A stretch of 64,000 nucleotides of DNA from RPQJ01 sp963726665 (GTDB taxonomy: Bacteria > Pseudomonadota > Gammaproteobacteria > Steroidobacterales > Steroidobacteraceae). The stretch covers positions 38,598-102,597 of the forward strand of contig CAVSDW010000016.1 in the NCBI GenBank assembly GCA_963726665.1, read 5' to 3'. A model generated the notes under the pieces. It was not told the DNA's origin and searched no databases. It was given only the letters and a program-made list of their open reading frames with translations. Positions 1 to 8,285 of the stretch are shown here, piece after piece. The position numbers were made by a program, and so were the translations under genes. Within the stretch, counting starts at the first letter, position 1; every line of letters starts with the position of its first letter.

Positions 1-376
1 TGCGTCCGCAGGGGTGGCGAGGTTCTCGATGCGCACCCAGTGCCCCGCCCAGACCTCGTCGCGGGACGGCCGGAGCCGCGAGGTGAATCCCAGCCCGTCG
101 AGCCTCGCGGCGGCTTGTTCGGCCGCGGCACGGTCGAGGTACGGCCCGCCGCTCACGCAGGTGGCCGCCTCGCCCGGGCCCATCGACCTCTGGGCCCGGA
201 GCCTCGGCCAGGCCCTGCTGCGCGACCGGCACCTCGCGCAGCAGATGGATGGCGTGGGTACTGCCCTGGCTGCTCGGCGTCGGGTGGCCACCCGCGTCCG
301 GCGCCGGCGCGAGCCAGCGCGTCCACGCGAAGAACAGGATGTTGGCCAGCAGCAGGACGAGGAACAATGCTCGCAC
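1..376 (-). pseudogene. SPOR-domain membrane protein, C-terminus cut by window edge, frameshifted
   Basis: Reading the minus strand from a GTG at 376 gives an N-terminal hydrophobic anchor (RALFLVLLLANILFFAW) followed by a segment with HLLREVP, as in SPOR-domain proteins. The SPOR-like part (GGPYLDRAAAEQAAARL, then VWAGHWVRIENL) is in a different frame, so one base is gained or lost at about 175-205. The far end lies outside the window. SPOR domains bind peptidoglycan stripped of peptides, usually at the division site. A SPOR gene next to birA-coaX is a common gammaproteobacterial arrangement and supports the call. The frameshift is probably a sequence error. The start codon is a guess; no strong ribosome site is seen. 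Confidence 0.6.
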
Positions 377-432
377 TTGGGGTCCGCCCTCGGTCGGAGC
401 GCGTTGCCTGGGGGAGCGGGATCTTAGCCGGA

Positions 433-471
433 AAAACACGGGCCCGCCCCTCGCTGGAGGGACGGGCCCGG
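433..471 (-). terminator. Rho-independent terminator after the small cytochrome c gene
   Basis: On the minus strand a GC-rich stem (CGGGCCCGTCCC paired with GGGGCGGGCCCG, loop of about 8) is followed by TGTTTTT. It lies about 60 bases beyond the stop of the cytochrome c gene that ends at 533. Confidence 0.8.
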
Positions 472-532
472 TATCTTCAACGACGCGAACTGTCCGCTGG
501 CCGCCTTCAGCAGGCGGCCTCGAGTCGCCCGA

Positions 533-808
533 TCAGCCGCCGCTCGACATGTAGGCCGCCACGTCGGCAGCCTGCTGCGAGGTCAGCTTGAACGCCTTCT
601 TGTGCTTCTCCTGACCGGCCGAGATCTTCTCGATCGTGGCGGTGAGCGCCTTGACGTCCTCACCTTTCGTGTCGGCCACCTCGTGGCACTCGGCGCAATC
701 CTTCTCGAACGTGGCCTTGCCGGCGGCCGCATCGGCCAGGGACGCGCCGCTGTAGCCGGCCAGTCCGGCCGCCGTTGCTGCAATCATTGTCAATGTTCTG
801 ATTTTCAT
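533..808 (-). CDS. Small monoheme cytochrome c
   Basis: A 91-residue exported class I cytochrome c. The start is the ATG at 808, because GGAG lies 7-11 bases upstream and a signal peptide follows (MKIRTLTMIAATAAGLAGYS, cleavage near SLADA). One heme site, CAECH, lies near residue 40, and the axial Met is probably in the terminal AAYMSSGG. It would carry electrons in the periplasm. It sits between coaX and the SPOR gene, which are usually direct neighbours, so it looks like an insertion into a conserved block. It resembles the monoheme cytochrome at 12319-12627 and could serve the same chain; that is inference. Confidence 0.85.
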   Translation of the reverse strand: MKIRTLTMIAATAAGLAGYSGASLADAAAGKATFEKDCAECHEVADTKGEDVKALTATIEKISAGQEKHKKAFKLTSQQAADVAAYMSSGG

Positions 809-922
809 AACATTTCTCCAATTGTTATCGCCCGGCAGATCGGCTGCCGGCGCTCCAGGTCGCCTCGGCGCGGATGATACACACCGGGCCTGCTCATTCA
901 GACTGGGGTTTCCCACGATGGT

Positions 923-1672
923 TCACCCGGTTGACCCCGCCAGGACCGCCAGCCCGCGCAATACGAGGTCGGGAACCAGGGTGACCGGCGACCTGAGCAG
1001 GGGCGCCACGGCGGAACTGGCGCCACCCGTCAGCAGCAGCGCGGCAGGCGCGCCGAGCCTCGATTCCACGTCGGCCACGCCACGATCGATCATCGCGGCC
1101 ACGGCGAGGCGGCAGCCGAACTCGATGGCATCCCGGGTGTTGTCCGCGAGCGGTGCACCGCCCGAGGCGCCGCTGGCAGCCGTGCGACCGGCGAGCTCCG
1201 CCGTCCCGCCGTGCAGCGAGCGAACCATGAGATCGGGCCCCGGAATGATGAACCCGCCGAGATGCTCGCCGCGCCCGTCCACGGCGTCGAACGTGGCGGC
1301 CGTCCCGACATCCGCCACGCAGCAGGCGCCGCGCGCCGCGGCGTGCCCGGCGATGACGGCGAGCCAGCGGTCGACGCCGAGCAGCTGCGGCTCGCGGTAT
1401 GCATTGCGCACGCCCCCGGCCTCGCGAGAGGTCGCGACGAAGTTCACGGGGCGACCGGTCGCAAGACGCGCGGCCGCGTCGAGGGCCGCCGACGGCGCCG
1501 CCGACACGCTCGCCGCGAGTACCTCGTCGATACCGGTCGCCGCGAACAACTCGCGCCGCCAGTCCTCCGGCGTCCAGCCCGCGTAGGACGCGGCCTGCTG
1601 TTCGCCCATTCGATCGCCGTCCTGCAGCGCCCACTTGACGCGCGAATTGCCGATGTCGACCAGCAGTTTCAC
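923..1672 (-). CDS. coaX: Type III pantothenate kinase
   Basis: Phosphorylates pantothenate in the first step of coenzyme A synthesis, in the cytoplasm. The 249-residue protein shows the ASKHA-fold phosphate motif DIGNSRVKWAL (residues 6-16), the substrate motif GVDRW (99-103), a second phosphate loop DVGTAATFDAV (121-131) and GGFIIPGP (139-146), all typical of CoaX. The start is the GTG at 1672, which overlaps the birA stop by four bases (GTGA), indicating translational coupling. The longer reading frame upstream runs inside birA and is spurious. The order birA-coaX is standard in gammaproteobacteria. Confidence 0.93.
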   Translation of the reverse strand: MKLLVDIGNSRVKWALQDGDRMGEQQAASYAGWTPEDWRRELFAATGIDEVLAASVSAAPSAALDAAARLATGRPVNFVATSREAGGVRNAYREPQLLGVDRWLAVIAGHAAARGACCVADVGTAATFDAVDGRGEHLGGFIIPGPDLMVRSLHGGTAELAGRTAASGASGGAPLADNTRDAIEFGCRLAVAAMIDRGVADVESRLGAPAALLLTGGASSAVAPLLRSPVTLVPDLVLRGLAVLAGSTG

Positions 1673-2679
1673 GTGGCAGCCCTCGGCGCGGCGCGCAGGC
1701 TCACGTCGCCCGCGAAGAATCGCTCGATGCGGTCGCCCACTTCGACGCGCAACGCGCCGTCGCGGTCCGCGCCGAGCGCCCGGCCCTCGACACTGCCGGC
1801 ACTCTGCGTGACCCGCACCATGGCGCCCGACAACGAGTCGAATTCCTGCCACCGCGCCGCGAAAGGCGCGAAGCCCTCGCGGCCGAAGCGCTCGAGCCCC
1901 GCGCACATCGCGGCCGCGAGTCGCCCCGCGAGCGCGTTGCGACCGGGGACCCGCCCGCCCAGCGCTTCGCGAAGATCCGCGACCGGCGTGGCATCGGGCG
2001 CCGCGAGGCTCTCACGCGCGTCGCCCGGCAATGCGAGATTGAGGCCGAGCCCCACGACGACGCTCGCCGCACCGCCCGCCTCGAGCTTCAGCTGTATCAG
2101 CAGCCCGCCGAGCTTCCGGTTGCGCCACACGACGTCGTTCGGCCACTTGAGCATCGCATCGTGGGCACCCTCGTCCCTGAGCGTGTCGGCCACCGTGACA
2201 CCGATGGCGAGGCTGAGCGCGGAGAGTTCCGCCGGCACGTCCGGGTAACTCCACGCGATCGAGAAGGTCAGGCCCGAGCCGAACGGCGCAAGCCAGGAGC
2301 GGCCGCGCCGGCCGCGCCCGGCACGCTGGATTTCAGCGAAGACGATGCGGGGCTGTCCCGGCCGCGGCGCGACCGCCGCGTAGAGGTGCTCGTTCGTCGA
2401 GTCCACGTCGAAGAGGACTTCGACCACGCCGGGCAACGGACGGTGGTCCCGCTCCGCCGACCGGCGGATCGCGTCGGAATCGAGGAGTTCGCAGGGTACG
2501 GTGAGCTGGTAGCCGCGACGTTCGACGCTGGCGACGTCCACGCCGCACTGCCGGAGATCCGCGACCAGTTTCCACACGGCCGTGCGACTCACGCCGAGGC
2601 GGGAGGCGAGCGCAGGTCCGGCGTGCATTTCGCCGTCGGCCAGCAGTTCGAGCAGCGCCCTCCGCGAGGCGTCGCTCAT
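1669..2679 (-). CDS. birA: Bifunctional biotin operon repressor / biotin-protein ligase
   Basis: Activates biotin to biotinyl-AMP, transfers it to the biotin carboxyl carrier protein, and acts as a DNA-binding repressor. The 336-residue product has an N-terminal winged helix (SRLGVSRTAVWKLV, residues 26-39), the ligase loop GRGRRGRSW (121-129), the substrate lysine motif KWPNDVVW (178-185) and a C-terminal SH3-like domain (about 285-336). It starts at the ATG at 2679, overlapping the plsY stop (ATGA), and overlaps coaX at its end, so plsY-birA-coaX form one tightly packed unit. With the DNA-binding domain present it may control biotin genes; bioA lies at the far end of this window. Confidence 0.95.
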   Translation of the reverse strand: MSDASRRALLELLADGEMHAGPALASRLGVSRTAVWKLVADLRQCGVDVASVERRGYQLTVPCELLDSDAIRRSAERDHRPLPGVVEVLFDVDSTNEHLYAAVAPRPGQPRIVFAEIQRAGRGRRGRSWLAPFGSGLTFSIAWSYPDVPAELSALSLAIGVTVADTLRDEGAHDAMLKWPNDVVWRNRKLGGLLIQLKLEAGGAASVVVGLGLNLALPGDARESLAAPDATPVADLREALGGRVPGRNALAGRLAAAMCAGLERFGREGFAPFAARWQEFDSLSGAMVRVTQSAGSVEGRALGADRDGALRVEVGDRIERFFAGDVSLRAAPRAAT

Positions 2680-3314
2680 CTGGGCCGCAGGAGCCACAGG
2701 CGCTGCGCACGGCTCTCGTTGCCGTCCAGCATCCGCCGGATATTGGCGCGGTGCGTGTATGCGACGAACACCGCCATCACGATGCCGAAAGCGAGCCGTG
2801 GCGTGTCGCCCGGCCAGGCAAACGCGACGTAGACCGGCAGCGAAGCGACGCCGAGCACCGTGCCGAGACCCACGTACCCGGTAATGACCACGCACGCCAG
2901 CCAGACCGCGAGGAAGGGGACCAGGGCCGCGGGCGCCAGCACCGCCACTGCGCCGAGCAGGGTGGCGGCCCCCTTGCCGCCGCGGAATTCGTGCCAGACC
3001 GGGTAGACGTGCCCGACGACCACCGCAATCGCGCAGGCGACGGCGAGCCACTCGCCGTCGAGCGCCGCGTCGTAGCCGACCAGCGGCAGGGCGAGCCCGG
3101 GCAGGACACCGACCGCGAGCAAGGCCTTGCCGACGTCGATCGCGAGCACGCCCGCCGCGAACTTCCAGCCCTGCGTGCGCAGCGCGTTGGTGCTGCCGGC
3201 GTTGCCGCTGCCCTGCGAGCGGATGTCCACGCCCTTGAACCGCCCGAGCAGCAGGCTGCCGACGAGCGAACCGAGCAGGTACGAGATCAGTGTTTTTACG
3301 CCGAGTTCGAGCAC
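2676..3314 (-). CDS. plsY: Acyl-phosphate glycerol-3-phosphate acyltransferase PlsY
   Basis: Makes 1-acyl-glycerol-3-phosphate from acyl-phosphate at the inner membrane, the first step of phospholipid synthesis. The protein is 212 residues with about five membrane segments. It carries the family motifs GSGNAGSTNALR (acyl-phosphate/active site) and HEFRGGKGAAT (phosphate-binding loop), and a third loop near AYTHRANIRRMLDGNE. I chose the GTG at 3314 because GGGAGG lies about 6 bases upstream; an ATG 27 bases further up has no comparable site. It is first in the plsY-birA-coaX unit. Confidence 0.93.
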   Translation of the reverse strand: MLELGVKTLISYLLGSLVGSLLLGRFKGVDIRSQGSGNAGSTNALRTQGWKFAAGVLAIDVGKALLAVGVLPGLALPLVGYDAALDGEWLAVACAIAVVVGHVYPVWHEFRGGKGAATLLGAVAVLAPAALVPFLAVWLACVVITGYVGLGTVLGVASLPVYVAFAWPGDTPRLAFGIVMAVFVAYTHRANIRRMLDGNESRAQRLWLLRPR

Positions 3315-3410
3315 GCGAGCCTCCCGCCTCGATTCTAGCATCGGCCTGACCGCGGCCCGTGCCGCCGGGCCGCGTCAACTGCAGGCACGTCGACGACCTC
3401 GAGTTGGACG

Positions 3411-4403
3411 CTAGCTGCTGCGCGGCAGGAACACCTCGGCGAGCATGCAGCGCACCGACCCGCCGCCACACCGCTCGATGGTCGGGACTGGCGTGGCGAC
3501 GACGGCATCCACATTGTCTCGCAGCGCTTCCTGGTCCGCAGGGCCGAACGCGTGCCACGCCCGCTGCGACATCGTGAGTACGGACGAACCCCCGCGCGCG
3601 CGCAGTTCGAGCGCGTTGCCGGCAAATTCCGCCAGCTGCGAGTGATCGATGGTCACGACACGCCGGCCGCCCGATCGCAGCCGTTCGAGCAGGCTGCCGC
3701 GCGCGGTGCCGGTCACGGCGTCGGCGCACAGGATGGCCGAGCGGGTGCCGACCGAAAGCAGAACGTTCGTGTGGTAGACCGGCACACCGGTCGAGTCGGT
3801 CGCGTCGAACGCCACGGGCTCGTAGCCGAGTTCCTCGCAGAGCTCGCGCAGCACGGACTCGTCCGTGCGCGGCGAGCGGCACGCGTAGGCCACCCGCGCC
3901 GCATGGTCGAACACGACGCTGCCCGTTCCCTCGAGGAACCTGCCCGAGAGTTCGTGGTGCGAAAGATCGACGAGGCGCGACACCGAGTAGCCGCCCTGTT
4001 CCTCGAGGCTCGAAATGAGTTCCATGCGCCGCTCGATCCTGCGGCTCGGCGCCAGCATCGGGTACAGCACGACTGTCCCGTCGTGGTGCAGGGTCACCCA
4101 GTTGTTCGGGAACACCGCATCGGGGCAGGCGCTGGGCCCGGGCTCGTCGAGCGCGAAAGCCCCGACGCCGGCCGCGGCCAATGCCGCCGCCAGCGCGTCG
4201 AATTCGGACAGTGCGCGCTGGCGCAGGTCGCCGGATGCGGGCCCGGCCTCCGGCTGCTGGAAGGCGTTGCTGCCGGCCGTCTGGGGGTTCCAGCCGAAGG
4301 CCGCCGGCCGGACCATCAGCACGGCGTCGGCCGACTGGCGCAGCTTCGTCCCCCCTGCGGGGCCTTCGGTTTGGGGGTTCTGGTCGGTGACGGGCTCGGG
4401 CAT
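3411..4403 (-). CDS. ctlX: CtlX-type citrulline/arginine-related hydrolase
   Basis: A 330-residue member of the amidinotransferase/dimethylargininase superfamily, closest in pattern to CtlX proteins linked to citrulline use. Signature segments are DAVFPNNWVT (residues 95-104), the catalytic histidine region VYHTNVLLSVG, and the catalytic cysteine region ERCGGGSVRCMLAE (C319). The first 30 residues (Q- and T-rich) are less conserved, so a start at a later Met is possible. It is transcribed away from feoA with 125 bases between. The exact substrate (citrulline, methylated arginine or arginine) cannot be fixed from sequence. Confidence 0.82.
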   Translation of the reverse strand: MPEPVTDQNPQTEGPAGGTKLRQSADAVLMVRPAAFGWNPQTAGSNAFQQPEAGPASGDLRQRALSEFDALAAALAAAGVGAFALDEPGPSACPDAVFPNNWVTLHHDGTVVLYPMLAPSRRIERRMELISSLEEQGGYSVSRLVDLSHHELSGRFLEGTGSVVFDHAARVAYACRSPRTDESVLRELCEELGYEPVAFDATDSTGVPVYHTNVLLSVGTRSAILCADAVTGTARGSLLERLRSGGRRVVTIDHSQLAEFAGNALELRARGGSSVLTMSQRAWHAFGPADQEALRDNVDAVVATPVPTIERCGGGSVRCMLAEVFLPRSS

Positions 4404-4465
4404 GACCGGATTGTAGTGGGCGTCGGCTTGCCAGACCCGTGACTCCGTTGCGGTTTATCCCAGTT

Positions 4466-4484
4466 GCGGACGATTCTCATTCCG
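4466..4484 (+). promoter_or_regulatory. Candidate Fur box upstream of feoA
   Basis: GCGGACGATTCTCATTCCG, read on the other strand, matches the 19-base Fur consensus at about 11 positions, with the core ATGAGAATC against ATGATAATC. It sits 45 bases before the feoA start, where iron repression would be expected. The match is partial, so this is a suggestion. Confidence 0.35.
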
Positions 4485-4528
4485 GACAGACTGGCCCACG
4501 TAGGAGACCCATCGAGCACCGCCCCAGA

Positions 4529-4798
4529 ATGATCCCGATCAGCCTTGCAGCCATGAAGAAAGGCGCCCGCGGCACCGTCGCGGGGGTCACGGACGACGCG
4601 CAGAGCCTGGGCGACGAGTCCCACTCCACCGTCAGCCGGCGACTGCTCGAGCTCGGTTTCGTGCCCGGCGAACCCTTCGAGGTCATCGCGGCCGTCTGGC
4701 CGGGCGGCGATCCGATCGCGGTGCGCCTCGGCAACACCACTTTTGCACTGCGACTCCGGGAGGCGAGGTCAGTACTGGTCGCAGTCGACTGCGCCTGA
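4529..4798 (+). CDS. feoA: Ferrous iron transport protein A
   Basis: An 89-residue cytoplasmic SH3-like protein that assists FeoB. The start is the internal ATG at 4529 (MIPISLAAMKKGARG), which matches the usual FeoA beginning; an in-frame ATG 90 bases upstream would add unconserved, charged sequence. Family features are SRRLLELGFVPGEPFEVI and the terminal strand IAVRLGNTTFALRLREA. It has an insertion between strands (TDDAQSLGDESHST), slightly longer than in many FeoA proteins. feoB starts 7 bases after its stop, so the two are co-transcribed, probably under Fur. Confidence 0.9.
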   Translation: MIPISLAAMKKGARGTVAGVTDDAQSLGDESHSTVSRRLLELGFVPGEPFEVIAAVWPGGDPIAVRLGNTTFALRLREARSVLVAVDCA

Positions 4799-4805
4799 CC
4801 CGGCC

Positions 4806-6686
4806 ATGAGCGAGCAAGGTCCCGCGTCCGAGCCGATGCGAGTTGCGCTCGTCGGCGTGCCGAACTGCGGCAAGACCGCGCTCTTCAACCGTCTCACGGG
4901 CAGCCGCCAGAAAGTCGCCAACTACGCCGGCGTCACGGTCGAGCGCAAGGAGGGTTCGTTCGTCGGCCCCTTGCTGCGGCGCCTGTACCGCGTCCTGGAC
5001 CTGCCGGGCTCCTACAGTCTCACGCCAACGACGCTGGACGAGGCCATCACGCGCGACTTCCTGCTCGGCAGGCTCGCGGGCGAAGCCGCGCCGGAATTCG
5101 TCGTCTGCGTCGTGGACGCGACCAACCTGCGCCTCAACCTGCGGCTGGTCCTCGAGCTGCGCGACCTCGGTGTCCCGATGATCGTCGCGCTCAACATGAG
5201 CGACCTCGCGAGCGACCGTGGCGTGCGGCTCGACCGCGAGATGCTCGAGCGCGAGCTCGGCGTGCCGGTCGTCGAGACGGTCGCAGTCGCCGCCAGCGGA
5301 CACGATCGGCTCGTCGCAGCCCTCGAGGCCGCCGTCCACCCGGGCGTCGCACCGCCGCGGGAATGGCGCGACCCGAGCTTCGAGCACATCCAGCAGACGC
5401 AGCGCGAAGTGCGTCGCATCCTCGCGGCCGTCGGATACACCGAGCCCGCCCGGACCGATGCGCTGCGGCGCCTCGACGCACTCGTCATGCACCCGCTGGC
5501 CGGGCCCGTGATCCTCGCCGTGCTGCTCTTCTTCGTGTTCCAGGCGGTCTTCAGCTGGGCCACCCTGCCGATGGAGCTGATCGGCTCGGGTGTCGCGTGG
5601 CTCAGCGCGCAGCTCACGGGCGCCCTGCCCGACGGCGCGCTCCGCAGCCTGCTCGTGGACGGCGTGATCGCCGGCGCCGGCAGCGTGCTGGTGTTCCTGC
5701 CGCAGATCCTGATCCTGTTCCTGTTCATCCTGGTGCTCGAGGACACGGGCTACCTGCCACGCGCGGCCTACCTGCTCGACCGCCTGATGGGCAGCGTCGG
5801 GCTCTCCGGACGGGCCTTCATACCGCTGCTCTCGAGCTTCGCATGCGCCGTGCCCGGCATCATGGCGACGCGCACCATCCCGAACGTGCGCGACCGCATC
5901 GCGACCATCATGGTCGCGCCGCTCATGACCTGCTCGGCTCGCCTGCCCGTCTACGCACTCGTCATTGCCGCGTTCATCCCGAATCGCCCGGTCGGCCCGT
6001 TCAATCTCCAGGGACTGGTGCTCTTCACCCTGTACGTGGTCGGCATCCTCGCGGCGATGGCCGTCGCCTGGGGGCTGAAGCGCACGGCGCTCCGATCCTC
6101 GTATCACCCGCTGCTGCTCGAGCTTCCGGAGTACCACTGGCCGCACGTCCGCAGCCTCGCGATCGGGCTGTGGGAGCGCGCGAAGGTGTTCGTCGGGCGC
6201 GTGGGTACGATCATCCTCGCGCTCATGATCGTGCTGTGGTTCCTCAGCAGCTATCCGGCCGCCCCGGCCGGCGCACCCGGTCCCGCGATCCAGTACAGCT
6301 ACGCAGGCTCCCTGGGCCGCGCACTCGAGCACGTGTTCGCCCCGATCGGCTTCAACTGGCAGATTTCGCTCGCGCTGGTGCCCGGGCTCGCGGCACGCGA
6401 GGTCGCGGTGGGCGCGCTCGGCACCGTGTACTCGCTCTCCGCCACCGGCGACGACGTCTCGGCGACGCTGGCGCCGATGATCGCCGGCACGTGGAGCCTG
6501 GCGACCGCGCTGTCGCTCCTCGCCTGGTTCGTGTTCGCTCCGCAGTGCCTGTCAACGCTCGTGGTCGTGCGGCGCGAGACCAACTCGTGGCGCTATCCGC
6601 TGCTCATGACAACGTATCTTTTCGCGCTGGCATACATCGCTGCGTTCGTGACCTACCGCGTGGCGCTGGCGCTGGGCGGCGGCTGA
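4806..6686 (+). CDS. feoB: Ferrous iron transporter FeoB
   Basis: The inner-membrane Fe(II) permease with an N-terminal G-protein domain. In the 626-residue product the G1 loop GVPNCGKT is at residues 17-24, followed by the switch segment NYAGVTVERKEG, G3 DLPGSYSL and G4 NMSD. Two FeoB gate regions follow, with SSFACAVPGIMATRTI and MTCSARLPVYALV carrying the conserved cysteines, and about 8-10 membrane segments. It is shorter than E. coli FeoB (773), lacking some linker and C-terminal sequence. The start at 4806 follows the feoA stop directly. The small gene at 6697 completes the operon. Confidence 0.95.
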   Translation: MSEQGPASEPMRVALVGVPNCGKTALFNRLTGSRQKVANYAGVTVERKEGSFVGPLLRRLYRVLDLPGSYSLTPTTLDEAITRDFLLGRLAGEAAPEFVVCVVDATNLRLNLRLVLELRDLGVPMIVALNMSDLASDRGVRLDREMLERELGVPVVETVAVAASGHDRLVAALEAAVHPGVAPPREWRDPSFEHIQQTQREVRRILAAVGYTEPARTDALRRLDALVMHPLAGPVILAVLLFFVFQAVFSWATLPMELIGSGVAWLSAQLTGALPDGALRSLLVDGVIAGAGSVLVFLPQILILFLFILVLEDTGYLPRAAYLLDRLMGSVGLSGRAFIPLLSSFACAVPGIMATRTIPNVRDRIATIMVAPLMTCSARLPVYALVIAAFIPNRPVGPFNLQGLVLFTLYVVGILAAMAVAWGLKRTALRSSYHPLLLELPEYHWPHVRSLAIGLWERAKVFVGRVGTIILALMIVLWFLSSYPAAPAGAPGPAIQYSYAGSLGRALEHVFAPIGFNWQISLALVPGLAAREVAVGALGTVYSLSATGDDVSATLAPMIAGTWSLATALSLLAWFVFAPQCLSTLVVVRRETNSWRYPLLMTTYLFALAYIAAFVTYRVALALGGG

Positions 6687-6696
6687 GGGCACCCCG

Positions 6697-6948
6697 ATGC
6701 TCGAACAGGTCCTGGTGTGGATCATCGTCGCGATCGCCGCGGCCTACGCGGTGCGCGCGATCGCGCGCAGCTTCCGCAAGGGCAGCGATCACTGCAGCAA
6801 CTGCGGCATCAGCGAACGGAAGGACGGCCCCGCGAACGCGGCTGACCCGGGCGCGCCGATTCAGGAATCGCGCGGCTCGCCGACGCTCGCCGGACGCCCG
6901 CTCACGGAGCGCACCACGTACACGGGCCTGCGCTTCGACTCCATGTAG
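6697..6948 (+). CDS. Small FeoB-associated Cys-containing membrane protein
   Basis: An 83-residue protein beginning 10 bases after feoB. It has one N-terminal membrane helix (LVWIIVAIAAAYAVRAIA) followed by a basic stretch and CSNCG, the layout of the FeoB_associated family (helix plus short Cys motif), which may take the place of FeoC. Its role is not established; metal or redox sensing at the FeoB exit is plausible. The last 29 codons overlap the convergent gtrB gene by 88 bases, so the C-terminal half is constrained by two reading frames and may not be functionally important. Confidence 0.65.
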   Translation: MLEQVLVWIIVAIAAAYAVRAIARSFRKGSDHCSNCGISERKDGPANAADPGAPIQESRGSPTLAGRPLTERTTYTGLRFDSM

Positions 6949-7859
6949 ATGCGGCCGACGTACTCGCCCAGGATGCCCAGGGACAGGAGCTGTATGCCGC
7001 CCATGAAGACCACGGCCGCGAACAACGACGCGTAGCCCGGCATGTCCACGCCGTAGATCAGAGTGCGCAGCGCGATGTACCCACCGTAGACGATGGACAC
7101 GAGCGCGAAGAGCGCGCCCGCAATCGTCGAGGCCCGGAGCGGCGCGGTCGAGAAGCTCGTGATGCCCTGCACCGCGAGGCCGAAGAGCCGCGGCCAGTTC
7201 CACTTGGTCCGGCCCGACACGCGGGGCGGCCGCACGTATGACACGGTCGCAGCCGGGAAACCGCTCCACGCGAACAGGCCTTTCATGAAGCGCTGGCTCT
7301 CCGGCAACGACCTGACCACGTCCACGACCGAACGATCCATGAGGCGGAAGTCGCCGACGTTCGGCGGGACCGGCGTCGACGCCAGGTGGTTGTGCACGGA
7401 GTAGAAGGCCGACGCGCTCGTGCGCTTGAGCCAGCCGTCCGACCTCCGGTCGTCACGCACCGCCAGCACCACGGGCGCGCCCGCCATCCAGTGCGAGATC
7501 ATGGCGGGCACGAGTTCCGGCGGATCCTGGAGGTCGGCGTCCATCGGGATCACCGCATCGCCGGTCGCGTGGTCGAGCCCGGCGGATAGCGCCGCTTCCT
7601 TGCCGAAGTTGCGCGAGAGATCCACGACCACGACCCGTCCGAACGGCGGCCGCGCAGCCTCGAGTTCGGCGAGCGTCGAGTCGCTGCTGCCGTCGTTCAC
7701 GCAGACGAACTCGAACTCGACATCGCGGCTTGCCTCGCGCAGCGCCTCGCCGAGCCCGGCGAAGTACGTTGCGACGACGCCGGCTTCGTTATAGAAGGGC
7801 GTGACGATGCTGACGCGACGCCGCGGATCGGGCGCGGTGGTATCGGTGGTGATGCTCAT
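6861..7859 (-). CDS. GtrB-like undecaprenyl-phosphate glycosyltransferase (GT2)
   Basis: Transfers a sugar from a nucleotide donor to undecaprenyl phosphate on the inner face of the membrane. The 332-residue protein has a GT-A catalytic domain (VSIVTPFYNEAGVV, residues 16-29; FVCVNDGSSD; the metal motif MDADLQDPPELV; RTSASAFY) and two C-terminal membrane helices (about 235-310), as in the GtrB/DPM1-like family. It is divergent from gtrA with 18 bases between the starts, so the pair shares a promoter region; GtrA is the usual flippase partner. The lipid-linked sugar probably decorates a surface glycan. No acceptor-specific Gtr gene is visible, unless the broken gene at 8286 serves. Confidence 0.88.
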   Translation of the reverse strand: MSITTDTTAPDPRRRVSIVTPFYNEAGVVATYFAGLGEALREASRDVEFEFVCVNDGSSDSTLAELEAARPPFGRVVVVDLSRNFGKEAALSAGLDHATGDAVIPMDADLQDPPELVPAMISHWMAGAPVVLAVRDDRRSDGWLKRTSASAFYSVHNHLASTPVPPNVGDFRLMDRSVVDVVRSLPESQRFMKGLFAWSGFPAATVSYVRPPRVSGRTKWNWPRLFGLAVQGITSFSTAPLRASTIAGALFALVSIVYGGYIALRTLIYGVDMPGYASLFAAVVFMGGIQLLSLGILGEYVGRIYMESKRRPVYVVRSVSGRPASVGEPRDS

Positions 7860-7877
7860 GGCCGGATTGTCCTACAC

Positions 7878-8255
7878 GTGCACGCAACGCTCACGCAGTT
7901 CCTGAAGTTCGCCGCGGGCGGGGCCGTCGGCACCGCCCTGCACTACGCCGTGCTGGTCGCCTGGGTCGAGGTTGCCGGCGGTCCTGTCGTCCCGGGTACG
8001 CTCGCGGGATTCTGCGCGGGCGCGCTTGCGAACTACCTCATCGCCCGCCGCTACGTGTTCGTGAGCGACCGGCCGCACGGCTCCGCGGTGCCGAGATTCG
8101 CACTCGTCGCCGCCGCGGGTGCCGCGATCAATACCGCGATCGTAGCCCTGCTCTACCGCACGGGCGCGTATTACCTCGCGGCCCAGGTCATTGCGACGGG
8201 CGTGGTGCTGGTCTTCAATTTCCTCGCGAACAGGCACTGGACCTTCTCCCGCTGA
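7878..8255 (+). CDS. GtrA family flippase
   Basis: A 125-residue protein with four predicted membrane helices and the GtrA signature spread over FLKFAAGGAVGTALHY (N-terminus), GALANYLIARRYVF and the ending FNFLANRHWTFSR, where the NRHWTF tail is very typical. GtrA proteins are thought to flip undecaprenyl-linked sugars across the inner membrane. It is divergently paired with the GtrB-like gene, which supplies the lipid-linked sugar. Confidence 0.9.
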   Translation: MHATLTQFLKFAAGGAVGTALHYAVLVAWVEVAGGPVVPGTLAGFCAGALANYLIARRYVFVSDRPHGSAVPRFALVAAAGAAINTAIVALLYRTGAYYLAAQVIATGVVLVFNFLANRHWTFSR

Positions 8256-8285
8256 GCCCTTCCGCCCGCCGGCCCGTGCCGGCCG

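Noticed and set aside
4683..6332. 549-codon minus-strand frame opposite feoB
   Set aside because: It is the antisense of a clearly conserved transporter and has low-complexity charged composition with no domain.
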